A DNA stretch of 10,653 nt from Candidatus Pacearchaeota archaeon (lineage in GTDB: Archaea > Nanobdellota > Nanobdellia > Pacearchaeales > GW2011-AR1), in the NCBI GenBank assembly GCA_015520065.1, contig WAQV01000047.1:1-10653 (forward strand), given 5' to 3'. This document shows, piece by piece, positions 1 to 6,216 of this stretch. A model generated the notes under the pieces. That model had not been told where the DNA came from and searched no databases. It worked only from the letters and a program-made list of their open reading frames with translations. Both the position numbers and the translations under genes were made by a program. The stretch's first letter is position 1; every line of letters begins with the position of its first letter.

Positions 1-336
1 GTTCAGAAATATGCCACTGACCAGGAGACTCTAAAAGAGTTGAAAAGAGAGCAGAAGCTTCTTCAGGAGGAGATGAAAAAATATCAGGCCCATGAAGAAG
101 AATATAAGAAATTATTTAGAGAGAGCATGAGCAAAGCTCCAGAGATGATGATGCTTGGAATGCGGCCAATTGCTTACACAGGAATACCTTTAATACTTCT
201 TTTCAGATGGTTTATGGACTTTTTTTCAGCAACAGGAGATGTAAAGTTTTTTGGGTTTTTAAGCTGGTTCTGGTTTTATCTGATAGGTTTAATTCTGTTT
301 GGAGTAATTTTTAGAAAAATATTTGATGTTGTATAA
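1..336 (+). CDS. DUF106 family membrane protein (EMC3/YidC-like insertase), 3' part
   Basis: This gene enters from the left edge: the frame is open from base 1, and 111 residues precede the TAA at 334-336. A TTG at 40 lies inside an ongoing coiled coil and is not a credible start. Visible parts are a charged helical stretch (about residues 1-45, rich in K, E and Q), a conserved-looking 'MRPIAYTGIPLILLF' segment opening a membrane helix (about 54-75), and a second membrane helix (about 85-108) followed by a short basic tail. This matches the C-terminal half of archaeal DUF106 proteins, members of the Oxa1/YidC/EMC3/TMCO1 superfamily thought to help insert membrane proteins. The N-terminal membrane helix should lie upstream of the window. 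Family assignment is by motif recognition; the function is inferred from the superfamily. Confidence 0.8.
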   Translation, partial: VQKYATDQETLKELKREQKLLQEEMKKYQAHEEEYKKLFRESMSKAPEMMMLGMRPIAYTGIPLILLFRWFMDFFSATGDVKFFGFLSWFWFYLIGLILFGVIFRKIFDVV

Positions 337-352
337 CTTCCAAGAATGACAA

Positions 353-363
353 GGCTTTTAAAC
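353..363 (+). promoter_or_regulatory. TATA-like box for prefoldin alpha
   Basis: The core TTTTAAA at 356-362 lies about 30 nt before the ATG at 389, in a 52-nt gap after the DUF106 gene. No Shine-Dalgarno-like sequence precedes the ATG. The arrangement fits a leaderless or nearly leaderless archaeal transcript. Confidence 0.5.
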
Positions 364-388
364 TACTATTTGTTTCCAACTTTATAAA

Positions 389-784
389 ATGAATAAAGAA
401 GAACAGGAGATAGTTTTGAAGTTAAGCTTGTATGAGCAACAGATAAAACAGCTGGAACAGCAGCTTCAGGCAGTGGAAAAGACAATCTCTGAGATGCTTT
501 CTCTTAAAAAAGGACTGGACGAGTTAAAAGGCAACATAGGCAAGGAAATTTTCGCACCTTTAGGAAAAGGAATTTTTGTCAAGGCAAAAGTTATTTCAGA
601 GGAGTTAATTGTTGATATTGGATGGAAAAATTTTGTAAAAAAATCAATTCCTGAAACCAAAGAGCTTATAGAAAGTCAGATAAAAAAGCTTGAGGATGCA
701 AAAACAGAGTTGAGCAAAAGTATGGAAGCACTTGGCAGAGAGGTAGAGAAAATAATCTCTGATGCAAGTATGAGATCTTATTGA
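389..784 (+). CDS. pfdA: prefoldin subunit alpha
   Basis: Prefoldin alpha is a subunit of the hexameric cytosolic jellyfish-shaped chaperone that captures unfolded proteins and passes them to the thermosome. The 131-residue protein has the expected plan: an N-terminal coiled coil (about 4-50, with many Q, L, E and K), a central beta-hairpin region (about 53-85) containing 'APLGKGIFVKAKV' and 'LIVDIGW', and a C-terminal coiled coil (about 88-125). The length is slightly below that typical of archaeal alpha subunits. The ATG at 389 fits both the fold and the TATA box about 30 nt upstream. The gene follows the DUF106 gene, so chaperone and membrane-insertion functions lie side by side. It converges on the minus-strand gene, with only 2 nt between the two stop codons. 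Confidence 0.88.
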   Translation: MNKEEQEIVLKLSLYEQQIKQLEQQLQAVEKTISEMLSLKKGLDELKGNIGKEIFAPLGKGIFVKAKVISEELIVDIGWKNFVKKSIPETKELIESQIKKLEDAKTELSKSMEALGREVEKIISDASMRSY

Positions 785-786
785 AT

Positions 787-1623
787 TTAATAGCTATCTT
801 TAACTTTTTTTATGAATTCGTCATACTTCCAAATTCCTAATTCTGATATGATTGCTGTTATGTATTTTTTTGGCACAAACTCAAAAGCAGGATTTTCTAT
901 CTTTATCTTTGAGTTTTTAGGAAGCTTTTTCCATACCTCGTGAAAGTCTCTTTCTTCAATTTTCACTTTTTTCGGAGAGTATTTCCAGGAGTCTGCAACT
1001 ATGTATACTGGAATTTTATTGTCATAAGCAACTTGTGCAAACATCCCGCTACCTACTTTATTAATAATTCCTTTTTTCAGTAAAGCATCAGCTCCAAAAA
1101 ACACTTTGTCTACTTTTTCTGATTTTCCGTCAGGAAAGCTTCCAGTCATTGCAATTCTTGCTGCAGAGTCAATAAACTGTATTACTTCTATACCAGCTTT
1201 TCTTAACTCTCTGGATGTTTTTCTGCCTTGAAACAACGGCCGAGTTTCAGTGTTGTACACTTTGAATTTTTTTCCATGGTTTTTTGCATATATTAATGCA
1301 TTAACAACATTGGTTGAATGACAGTGCGTAAAGATTATGTCGTTGTTTTTTATGATTTTAAAAACATATTTGTTTATTTTTTCTTGAGCCTCATCAAAGT
1401 GTTTTAATATTTTTTCATAATCCTCTGGGTGGTTTTCAATTCTTTCAATTACATTTGAGAGCATCGGTTCTGTTGGCCTTAAGCTTAAAAGTATTTTTTT
1501 TGAGTTTTTTGTGGGAATTAAAGAATAAGCTTTCAGAGCTGCTTTTGCTATATTTCTTGCTCCTTGTATTTTAATCTCTTTTATGTCTTTTGCAATCTTC
1601 CAGAACCTCTTTTTTTTGTCCAT
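787..1623 (-). CDS. eIF2B/MtnA-family protein, probably ribose-1,5-bisphosphate isomerase
   Basis: This 278-residue protein belongs to the IF-2B superfamily, which includes eIF2B alpha/beta/delta, methylthioribose-1-phosphate isomerase and archaeal ribose-1,5-bisphosphate isomerase. The N-terminal third is helical and basic. The Rossmann-like C-terminal part carries the family signatures: 'FTHCHS' with Cys101, 'ETRPLFQGR' (126-134), 'FFGADAL' with Asp179, 'NKVGS' (188-192) and 'NPAFEFVP' (244-251). The Cys and Asp match the catalytic pair of the sugar-phosphate isomerases, so an enzyme seems likelier than a translation factor. The R15P isomerase would convert ribose 1,5-bisphosphate to ribulose 1,5-bisphosphate in the archaeal AMP/RuBisCO III route. 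No pathway partner lies in this window. The start at 1623 is supported by a TATA-like box about 25 nt upstream, shared with the divergent SpoIIM-like gene. The precise substrate is not settled. Confidence 0.75.
   Translation of the reverse strand: MDKKKRFWKIAKDIKEIKIQGARNIAKAALKAYSLIPTKNSKKILLSLRPTEPMLSNVIERIENHPEDYEKILKHFDEAQEKINKYVFKIIKNNDIIFTHCHSTNVVNALIYAKNHGKKFKVYNTETRPLFQGRKTSRELRKAGIEVIQFIDSAARIAMTGSFPDGKSEKVDKVFFGADALLKKGIINKVGSGMFAQVAYDNKIPVYIVADSWKYSPKKVKIEERDFHEVWKKLPKNSKIKIENPAFEFVPKKYITAIISELGIWKYDEFIKKVKDSY
803..811 (+). terminator. possible T-tract terminator for prefoldin alpha
   Basis: A run of seven T (805-811) lies about 20 nt after the prefoldin stop, inside the 3' end of the opposing gene. 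Archaeal RNA polymerase commonly stops at such U-rich stretches without a hairpin. The call rests on composition alone, and T runs are common in this AT-rich window. Confidence 0.3.
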
Positions 1624-1642
1624 TTTTTCAGAAGTGCAAGAA

Positions 1643-1653
1643 ACTTTAAAAAT
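1643..1653. promoter_or_regulatory. single TATA-like box shared by divergent genes
   Basis: The 50-bp gap between the start codons at 1623 (minus) and 1674 (plus) has a palindromic TTTAAA core at 1645-1650, almost exactly in its middle. The core centre is about 24.5 nt from the minus ATG and 26.5 nt from the plus ATG. Both distances fit leaderless archaeal transcription, so one element could serve both directions. A second candidate for the minus gene, the complement of the T-run and TATAAG at about 1656-1669, lies about 40 nt away and would leave a short leader. Confidence 0.5.
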
Positions 1654-1673
1654 TCTTTTTTTTTATAAGTTCT

Positions 1674-2546
1674 ATGTTAGAGATGATTATTAATCCTAAA
1701 TCTGCAGAAAAAAGACCTTGGAAAATGTTTTTTATAGGTTTGGTTTATGCATCAGTTTCAATGATTTTGGTTCACTGGTTTTTTTCCTCAGACCCTGTAT
1801 TACCCAAGTTTTCAGGGATGATAGTTGTTACCTTTTCTGTTATGTTTTCATTGCCGTTTATGTATTATATGATTAAGCAGGAAGAGCAGGAAGATGAGGA
1901 AATAGAAGGGTTTTTCAGTGTCTGGAAAGTTCACAGTGACGCGATTTTTGCATTTATGTGGTTGTTTTTGGGATTTGTGGTTGCTTTTTCTGCTACATAT
2001 ATAGGATTGCTCCATATATCAGGAAATACATCTCTTTTTAATGCCCAACTAGAAACCTATTGCCTTATCAATAGTCCTGGAAATATAGAAGGATGTGTAA
2101 AAAGATACACTTTCAATAATGATGTTTTTGGTGTAGGAGCAATTACTAAAGAAATGAGATTTCTCGCGATTCTTGAAAATAATGTCTATGTGATGTTCTT
2201 TACTCTTCTTTTCTCTCTCGTTTTTGGAGCAGGAGCAATTTTTGTTTTGTCATGGAATGCAAGTGTAATCAGTGCTGCAATAGGGATTTTCACTCAATAT
2301 AAGCTTTCAGAGATTCCTATAGGTCTTGCCAGATACATGATTCACGGATTTCCTGAGATTGCAGCATACTTTATAACTGCTCTTGCAGGAGGAATTTTTG
2401 GTGTAGGAGTTTTAAGAAATGGTGTAAGAAATCCGAAATTTCTGAGGATTGTTGAGAATACTATTGTTTTGTTATTTATAGCTCTCATAGTATTAATAAT
2501 TGCTGCAGGAATTGAGGTTTACTTTACTCCTCTTCTGTTTAGATAG
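1674..2546 (+). CDS. SpoIIM/DUF95-family multi-pass membrane protein
   Basis: This 290-residue integral membrane protein resembles the stage II sporulation protein M family (DUF95), which is widespread in non-sporulating bacteria and archaea and of unknown biochemical role outside sporulation. About six membrane segments are visible (near 17-37, 47-67, 90-113, 170-206, 222-246 and 261-285). The family-like parts are 'ENNVYVMFF' plus the following Gly-rich helix (168-206), and 'MIHGFPEIAAYFITALAGG' (222-240), which matches the conserved HG-x-x-E helix. A cytosolic acidic stretch, 'EEQEDEEIEG' (70-79), separates two hydrophobic blocks. A loop at about 114-165 carries Cys130 and Cys141 and an Asn-Thr-Ser site at N118. 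The ATG at 1674 is preferred over the in-frame ATG at 1683 because the TATA-like box sits about 26 nt before it. The physiological function is unknown. Confidence 0.75.
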   Translation: MLEMIINPKSAEKRPWKMFFIGLVYASVSMILVHWFFSSDPVLPKFSGMIVVTFSVMFSLPFMYYMIKQEEQEDEEIEGFFSVWKVHSDAIFAFMWLFLGFVVAFSATYIGLLHISGNTSLFNAQLETYCLINSPGNIEGCVKRYTFNNDVFGVGAITKEMRFLAILENNVYVMFFTLLFSLVFGAGAIFVLSWNASVISAAIGIFTQYKLSEIPIGLARYMIHGFPEIAAYFITALAGGIFGVGVLRNGVRNPKFLRIVENTIVLLFIALIVLIIAAGIEVYFTPLLFR

Positions 2547-2551
2547 TTTTG

Positions 2552-2576
2552 ATTAGATTTAAATATCCTATCTAAT
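2552..2576. repeat. perfect 7-bp inverted repeat around the methyltransferase TATA box
   Basis: ATTAGAT at 2552-2558 is repeated as its exact complement ATCTAAT at 2570-2576, with 11 nt between. The TATA-like ATTTAAATA lies largely in that spacer. It could be an operator for a dimeric regulator, or a weak hairpin ending the upstream SpoIIM-like transcript. No T-tract follows it, which argues against a bacterial-type terminator. Confidence 0.45.
2557..2565 (+). promoter_or_regulatory. TATA-like box for the methyltransferase gene
   Basis: ATTTAAATA is centred about 26 nt before the ATG at 2587, the distance expected for a leaderless archaeal transcript. No Shine-Dalgarno-like sequence is present; the start codon is preceded by a run of A. 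Confidence 0.55.
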
Positions 2577-2586
2577 TTCCAAAAAA

Positions 2587-3363
2587 ATGGGATCATCTAA
2601 TCTTTGTTGTAAGAAGGAAAGATGGAAAGAAGCACAGGCTGCAGAGAGAAAACTCTGGTCAGAAATCCTATCAAAGTCAGATATAGAGAGTTATTCAGAA
2701 AAATACTCTTGGAAAAAAGAAGTGATGATGAAGAGGTTTTCCTCGTATATAAAGATAGATAATAGAACAAGGTTTCTTCAGATAGGATGTGCCTGCATCG
2801 ATGTTATAAATTTTATAGATAAAGGGAGAAGATATTCCATCGATCCTTTAGCAGATACTTTTAAACAACTTTACGGAGAAATTGTAGACTACAATTCAAG
2901 CAACTTGGTAAAAGGAGTGGGAGAGTCTTTACCATATAAAGATGAATTTTTTGATGTTGTAATTCTGGCTAATGTTCTTGACCATACCTATGATCCTTTA
3001 AAAGTGTTGAAAGAGGTTCATAGAGTACTGAAGAAGGATGGAATTCTCTATTTTGAAAACAATTTTTATCAGAAATCATTTCTGTTGCTCGCAAAAGTTT
3101 ACGGATTTATCAAGGAAAATCTTTTTAGGAAAACATTTAATGTTTGTCATCCCTTCATGTTTTCTCTTTCTGATCTTAGAAACATTGTTTCTAAAGATTT
3201 CTCAATTGAAGAAGAAAGAGTCTATGAAGATTTATTTAGAAGACTTAATTCTTTATATGACTTAAAAAAACATCTTAGAAAAGGGAAGATGTCTCAGAAG
3301 ATATTATCTTATTTCGGATTGTACGGGACAATAAATTATACCGCTATCTGTAAGAAGAAATAA
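2587..3363 (+). CDS. class I SAM-dependent methyltransferase (Methyltransf_11 type)
   Basis: This 258-residue soluble protein has a class I methyltransferase core. After a charged helical N-terminus (1-60, with a Cys7-Cys8 pair) comes motif I as 'FLQIGCACIDVI' (63-74), then an acidic-end strand 'YSIDP' with Asp86, 'GESLPYKDEFFDVV' (112-125), 'NVLDHTYDPLKVLKEVHRVL' (129-148) and 'DGILYFE' (151-157). The order matches the Methyltransf_11 domain. Motif I normally reads G-x-G-x-G; here the later glycines are Ala and Ile, so SAM binding may be altered. The 100-residue C-terminal part has no feature I recognise. The gene has its own promoter and lies 77 bp before the oligosaccharyltransferase gene. 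Methylation of a glycan sugar or lipid is a possible role suggested only by position. The substrate is unknown. Confidence 0.72.
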   Translation: MGSSNLCCKKERWKEAQAAERKLWSEILSKSDIESYSEKYSWKKEVMMKRFSSYIKIDNRTRFLQIGCACIDVINFIDKGRRYSIDPLADTFKQLYGEIVDYNSSNLVKGVGESLPYKDEFFDVVILANVLDHTYDPLKVLKEVHRVLKKDGILYFENNFYQKSFLLLAKVYGFIKENLFRKTFNVCHPFMFSLSDLRNIVSKDFSIEEERVYEDLFRRLNSLYDLKKHLRKGKMSQKILSYFGLYGTINYTAICKKK

Positions 3364-3389
3364 CTTCTCTCCTGATGTTGCAAATCATT

Positions 3390-3406
3390 TTTCTGCGATG
3401 TAGAAA
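3390..3406. repeat. short inverted repeat just upstream of the aglB promoter
   Basis: TTTCTGC and GTAGAAA can pair over 7 bp (one G-T wobble) around a GAT loop. The element lies about 7 nt before the TATA-like box of the glycosylation operon and about 27 nt after the methyltransferase stop. It could be an operator, a weak terminator or chance in AT-rich DNA. Confidence 0.25.
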
Positions 3407-3412
3407 GAGAAA

Positions 3413-3422
3413 GTTTATATAA
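3413..3422 (+). promoter_or_regulatory. TATA box of the N-glycosylation operon
   Basis: TTTATATAA (3414-3422), preceded by a purine-rich stretch (3403-3412) that could act as a BRE, is centred about 24 nt before the ATG at 3441. This is the most canonical TATA box in the window. It fixes the aglB start at 3441 rather than at the in-frame ATG at 3459, assuming leaderless transcription. Confidence 0.65.
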
Positions 3423-3440
3423 GTCTATTTTTTTAGAGAA

Positions 3441-6215
3441 ATGTTATCTTATGTTAAAATGAGTGACAAGAAAAACATTATAGAGGAAAGAAAAGAGAAA
3501 ATTCTGTCTTTTTTTAGATACAAGAAAGAGTATGTTTATTATGTAATTTTAGGAGTTATTGTTTTTATTTCGTTTTACATCAGAACAAGAAATGTTCCGA
3601 GGCTTAAAGATATAACAACTGGAAGCTGGACTTTAGGACCTGATTTAGACCCTTTTCTTTTTTTAAGGTGGGCGAAGTATATTGTTGAAAACGGCAGTTT
3701 AATGGTTATAGACCATATGAGATATGTTCCTCTTGGATATGATACAGCTGGGGAAATGAAGCTTCTTGCCTATATGATTGCGTGGTTTTATCACATTCTT
3801 GCATTTTTCTCAAAAGAAGTAACAGTTACTTATGCTGCAATCTTGTTTCCAGCAGTAATGGCTGTGCTTACAGGTGTAGCTTTCTTCCTGTTCGCAAGGA
3901 AGATCTTTTATAAAGAAGACGAGAAAACAAAAAATATCATTGCTTTGATTGCAACAGCATTCTTTGTTTTGATTCCTTCTTTATTACCAAGAACGATTGC
4001 AGGAATCCCTGAAAAAGAGTCAGCAGCTTTTTTCTTTATGTTTATGGCTTTCTATCTGTTTTTAGAAGCCTTTACTTCTGAAACTTTTAAAAAGAGAGTC
4101 ATTTTTGGAACTCTTTCAGGAATTTTTACAGCGTTAATGGCACTGATTTGGGGAGGAGTTATTTATGTTTTTTTCACGCTTTCAACAGCAACTCTGCTTG
4201 CATTTATTTTAGGGAAAGTTGATAAGGAAAAAATTGTTGCTTATGGATTTTGGGTCGCAACTTCTTTTTTAATTATGAACTTGTTTTCTTCAAGGTACAC
4301 TTTAAAAAATCTTATCTCATCAACTTCAACAGGGTTTACGATCTCAGTGTTCTTATTAATTGTAATGAGCTTTATATTTATGAATGTTAAAAGAGTAGAT
4401 TCTTTAAGAAAAAGATATAACTTTCCGAAAGAGATCTTCTCCCTTATATTATCTATAGGAGTTCTTATTGTGATTGTTAACACTGTCTTTGGAACAGGGT
4501 TTATAGTCTCTCACATAACAGATACAGTTAATACACTTGTTTTCCCTCAAAAAACAAGGTTTGGACTGACGGTTGCGGAAAACAAGCAACCTTATTTTAT
4601 CAATGACTGGAAAAACAGTTTTGGTCCTGTATTTAAGAATATTCCTTTGTATTTCTGGCTGTTTTTTTCAGGTTCTGTAGTGTTGTTTGCAAATATGATT
4701 AGAAATCTGAAAAAAGACGAAAAGATGATTCTTGTTTCAGGGTATATTGTTTTTCTCGTGTCTCTTGTTTTCAGCAGGTATTCTGCAAGCAGCATTCTTG
4801 ATGGTGTTAGTGGTTTAAGTTTAACTGTTTATTTTGGTGGCTGGTTGTTTTTCATTGGAAGTTTTGGATATGTTTATTATAAAAAGTATCGGGAAAACAC
4901 TCTTTCTGATTTAAGGAAGATAAGTTTTGCATATGTTATGTATTTTATTGTCATGACTTTAGGGATTATTGGAGCGAGAAGCGGTATAAGGCTTGTCATG
5001 GTTTTAGGAGCCATAACTCCCGTTGCAGTTTCTTTTTTAATTGTCAAATCCTACAAGAAATTTGTTGAAGAAAAAGAGGACTCTATGAAGATATTAATAG
5101 GAGTGATTTTAGTGATAGTTGCTCTTTCTTCAATCCTTACATTGTGGAGTTATTATAAGTCTGATATATATACAGCAGAAAACTTTGCTCCAGGGCCTTA
5201 TCAGTGGCAGTGGCAGAAAGCAATGGCATGGGTCAGAGAAAATACTTCAGAAACAGCTGTTTTTGCTCATTGGTGGGATTATGGGTACTGGGTTCAGAGT
5301 ATTGGCAACAGAGCCACAATTCTTGATGGAGGAAATGCTATTGGTTACTGGAATCACTTAATGGGAAGGTATGTTCTTACAGGTCCGGATGAAATGAAAG
5401 CCCTGGAATTTTTATACACTCACAATGGAACTCATCTTTTGATCGATTCTACAGATATAGGAAAATACACTGCTTTTTCAAGCATAGGAGCTGATGAAAA
5501 TTATGACCGGTTTTCATGGATACCCACTTTCTTAATGAATGAAAGGCAGACGAGAGAAACAAAAAACGAAACTATTTATGTATATACTGGAGGCACCCTG
5601 GCAGATGAGGATATTGTATGGTATGACAATAAAAACAGAAAAGAAATCTTCCTTCCGAGAAAGAAAGCAGGAATAGCAGCAATTATAATAAAGCAACAAT
5701 TGGTCAAAGCTGAAAACTCAAATGCCTCCAACAACTCTTTTATAGAGATATCTCAACCTGAAGCAGTATTTGTATATAATGGAAAACAATACAACATTCC
5801 TTTGAAATATTTATATTATAACAATTATTTATACAATTTTAGTACAGGAATTGAAGCAGGAGTGTTTTTATTCCCTAAACTAAACACTCTGCCAGATGGA
5901 AGAATGAATCTAAATTCAATTGGAGCAGCATTTTATTTAAGTCCTAGAACAGTTCATTCGCAGCTTGTAAAACTTTATTTATTTAATAAACAATCAAAAT
6001 ATTTCAAACTGGTTCATACAGAAGACAGCATTATTATAGAAAGGCTTAAGGAGCAGGGAGTAGATATCGGAAGTTTTGTATATTATAATGGATTTCAGGG
6101 ACCTATAAAAATATGGGAAATAAATTATCCTGAGAATATGACGATTAATCCTCAATGGTTAAGCAAGGAGTTCCCTTCAGAAAAACTCTACAGAATAAAG
6201 CCTGGAGAGTACTAA
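3441..6215 (+). CDS. aglB: AglB/STT3-type oligosaccharyltransferase
   Basis: AglB is the single-subunit oligosaccharyltransferase that moves a glycan from dolichyl (pyro)phosphate to Asn in Asn-X-Ser/Thr sequons on the outer face of the archaeal membrane. The 924-residue protein has a short cytosolic tail, many membrane helices (first about 31-49, last about 548-568) and an extracytoplasmic C-terminal domain. Signatures seen are the metal-binding acidic motif 'GPDLDPFLFLRW' in the first outer loop (D68 and D70), a second acidic motif 'PEKES' (E191 and E193), a TIXE-type 'TVAE' (377-380), the sequon-reading 'WWDYGYW' (611-617), and 'DSTDIGK' (669-675), which may be the DK-type motif. All the key elements are intact. 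Seven Asn-X-Ser/Thr sites lie in the C-terminal domain. It is the first gene of the run and is followed after 1 nt by the GPT-family gene. Confidence 0.95.
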   Translation: MLSYVKMSDKKNIIEERKEKILSFFRYKKEYVYYVILGVIVFISFYIRTRNVPRLKDITTGSWTLGPDLDPFLFLRWAKYIVENGSLMVIDHMRYVPLGYDTAGEMKLLAYMIAWFYHILAFFSKEVTVTYAAILFPAVMAVLTGVAFFLFARKIFYKEDEKTKNIIALIATAFFVLIPSLLPRTIAGIPEKESAAFFFMFMAFYLFLEAFTSETFKKRVIFGTLSGIFTALMALIWGGVIYVFFTLSTATLLAFILGKVDKEKIVAYGFWVATSFLIMNLFSSRYTLKNLISSTSTGFTISVFLLIVMSFIFMNVKRVDSLRKRYNFPKEIFSLILSIGVLIVIVNTVFGTGFIVSHITDTVNTLVFPQKTRFGLTVAENKQPYFINDWKNSFGPVFKNIPLYFWLFFSGSVVLFANMIRNLKKDEKMILVSGYIVFLVSLVFSRYSASSILDGVSGLSLTVYFGGWLFFIGSFGYVYYKKYRENTLSDLRKISFAYVMYFIVMTLGIIGARSGIRLVMVLGAITPVAVSFLIVKSYKKFVEEKEDSMKILIGVILVIVALSSILTLWSYYKSDIYTAENFAPGPYQWQWQKAMAWVRENTSETAVFAHWWDYGYWVQSIGNRATILDGGNAIGYWNHLMGRYVLTGPDEMKALEFLYTHNGTHLLIDSTDIGKYTAFSSIGADENYDRFSWIPTFLMNERQTRETKNETIYVYTGGTLADEDIVWYDNKNRKEIFLPRKKAGIAAIIIKQQLVKAENSNASNNSFIEISQPEAVFVYNGKQYNIPLKYLYYNNYLYNFSTGIEAGVFLFPKLNTLPDGRMNLNSIGAAFYLSPRTVHSQLVKLYLFNKQSKYFKLVHTEDSIIIERLKEQGVDIGSFVYYNGFQGPIKIWEINYPENMTINPQWLSKEFPSEKLYRIKPGEY
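6204..6207 (+). promoter_or_regulatory. Shine-Dalgarno of the GPT-family gene
   Basis: GGAG ends 9 nt before the ATG at 6217, inside the last codons of aglB. It supports this start and translation from a shared message. Confidence 0.5.
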
Positions 6216-6216
6216 A

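Noticed and set aside
40..336. DUF106 gene starting at the TTG at 40
   Set aside because: The frame is open to base 1 and the upstream residues continue the coiled coil expected in this family, so the gene is cut by the window edge.
3038..3265. 75-codon plus-strand frame within the methyltransferase gene
   Set aside because: It lies wholly inside a well-supported coding region in another frame and has no recognisable domain or ribosome site.
3370..3400. Possible C/D-box small RNA around TGATGT in the methyltransferase-aglB gap
   Set aside because: The C box is incomplete (no RUGAUGA), no paired D box with proper spacing is present, and the stretch is too short.
4241..4795. Two minus-strand open frames antisense to the aglB membrane region
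   Set aside because: They are antisense to AT-rich membrane helices, a common source of spurious frames, and show no promoter or domain.
5119..5361. 80-codon plus-strand frame within aglB over the WWDYGYW region
   Set aside because: The overlapped aglB frame carries the defining catalytic motif; the alternative translation shows no family features.
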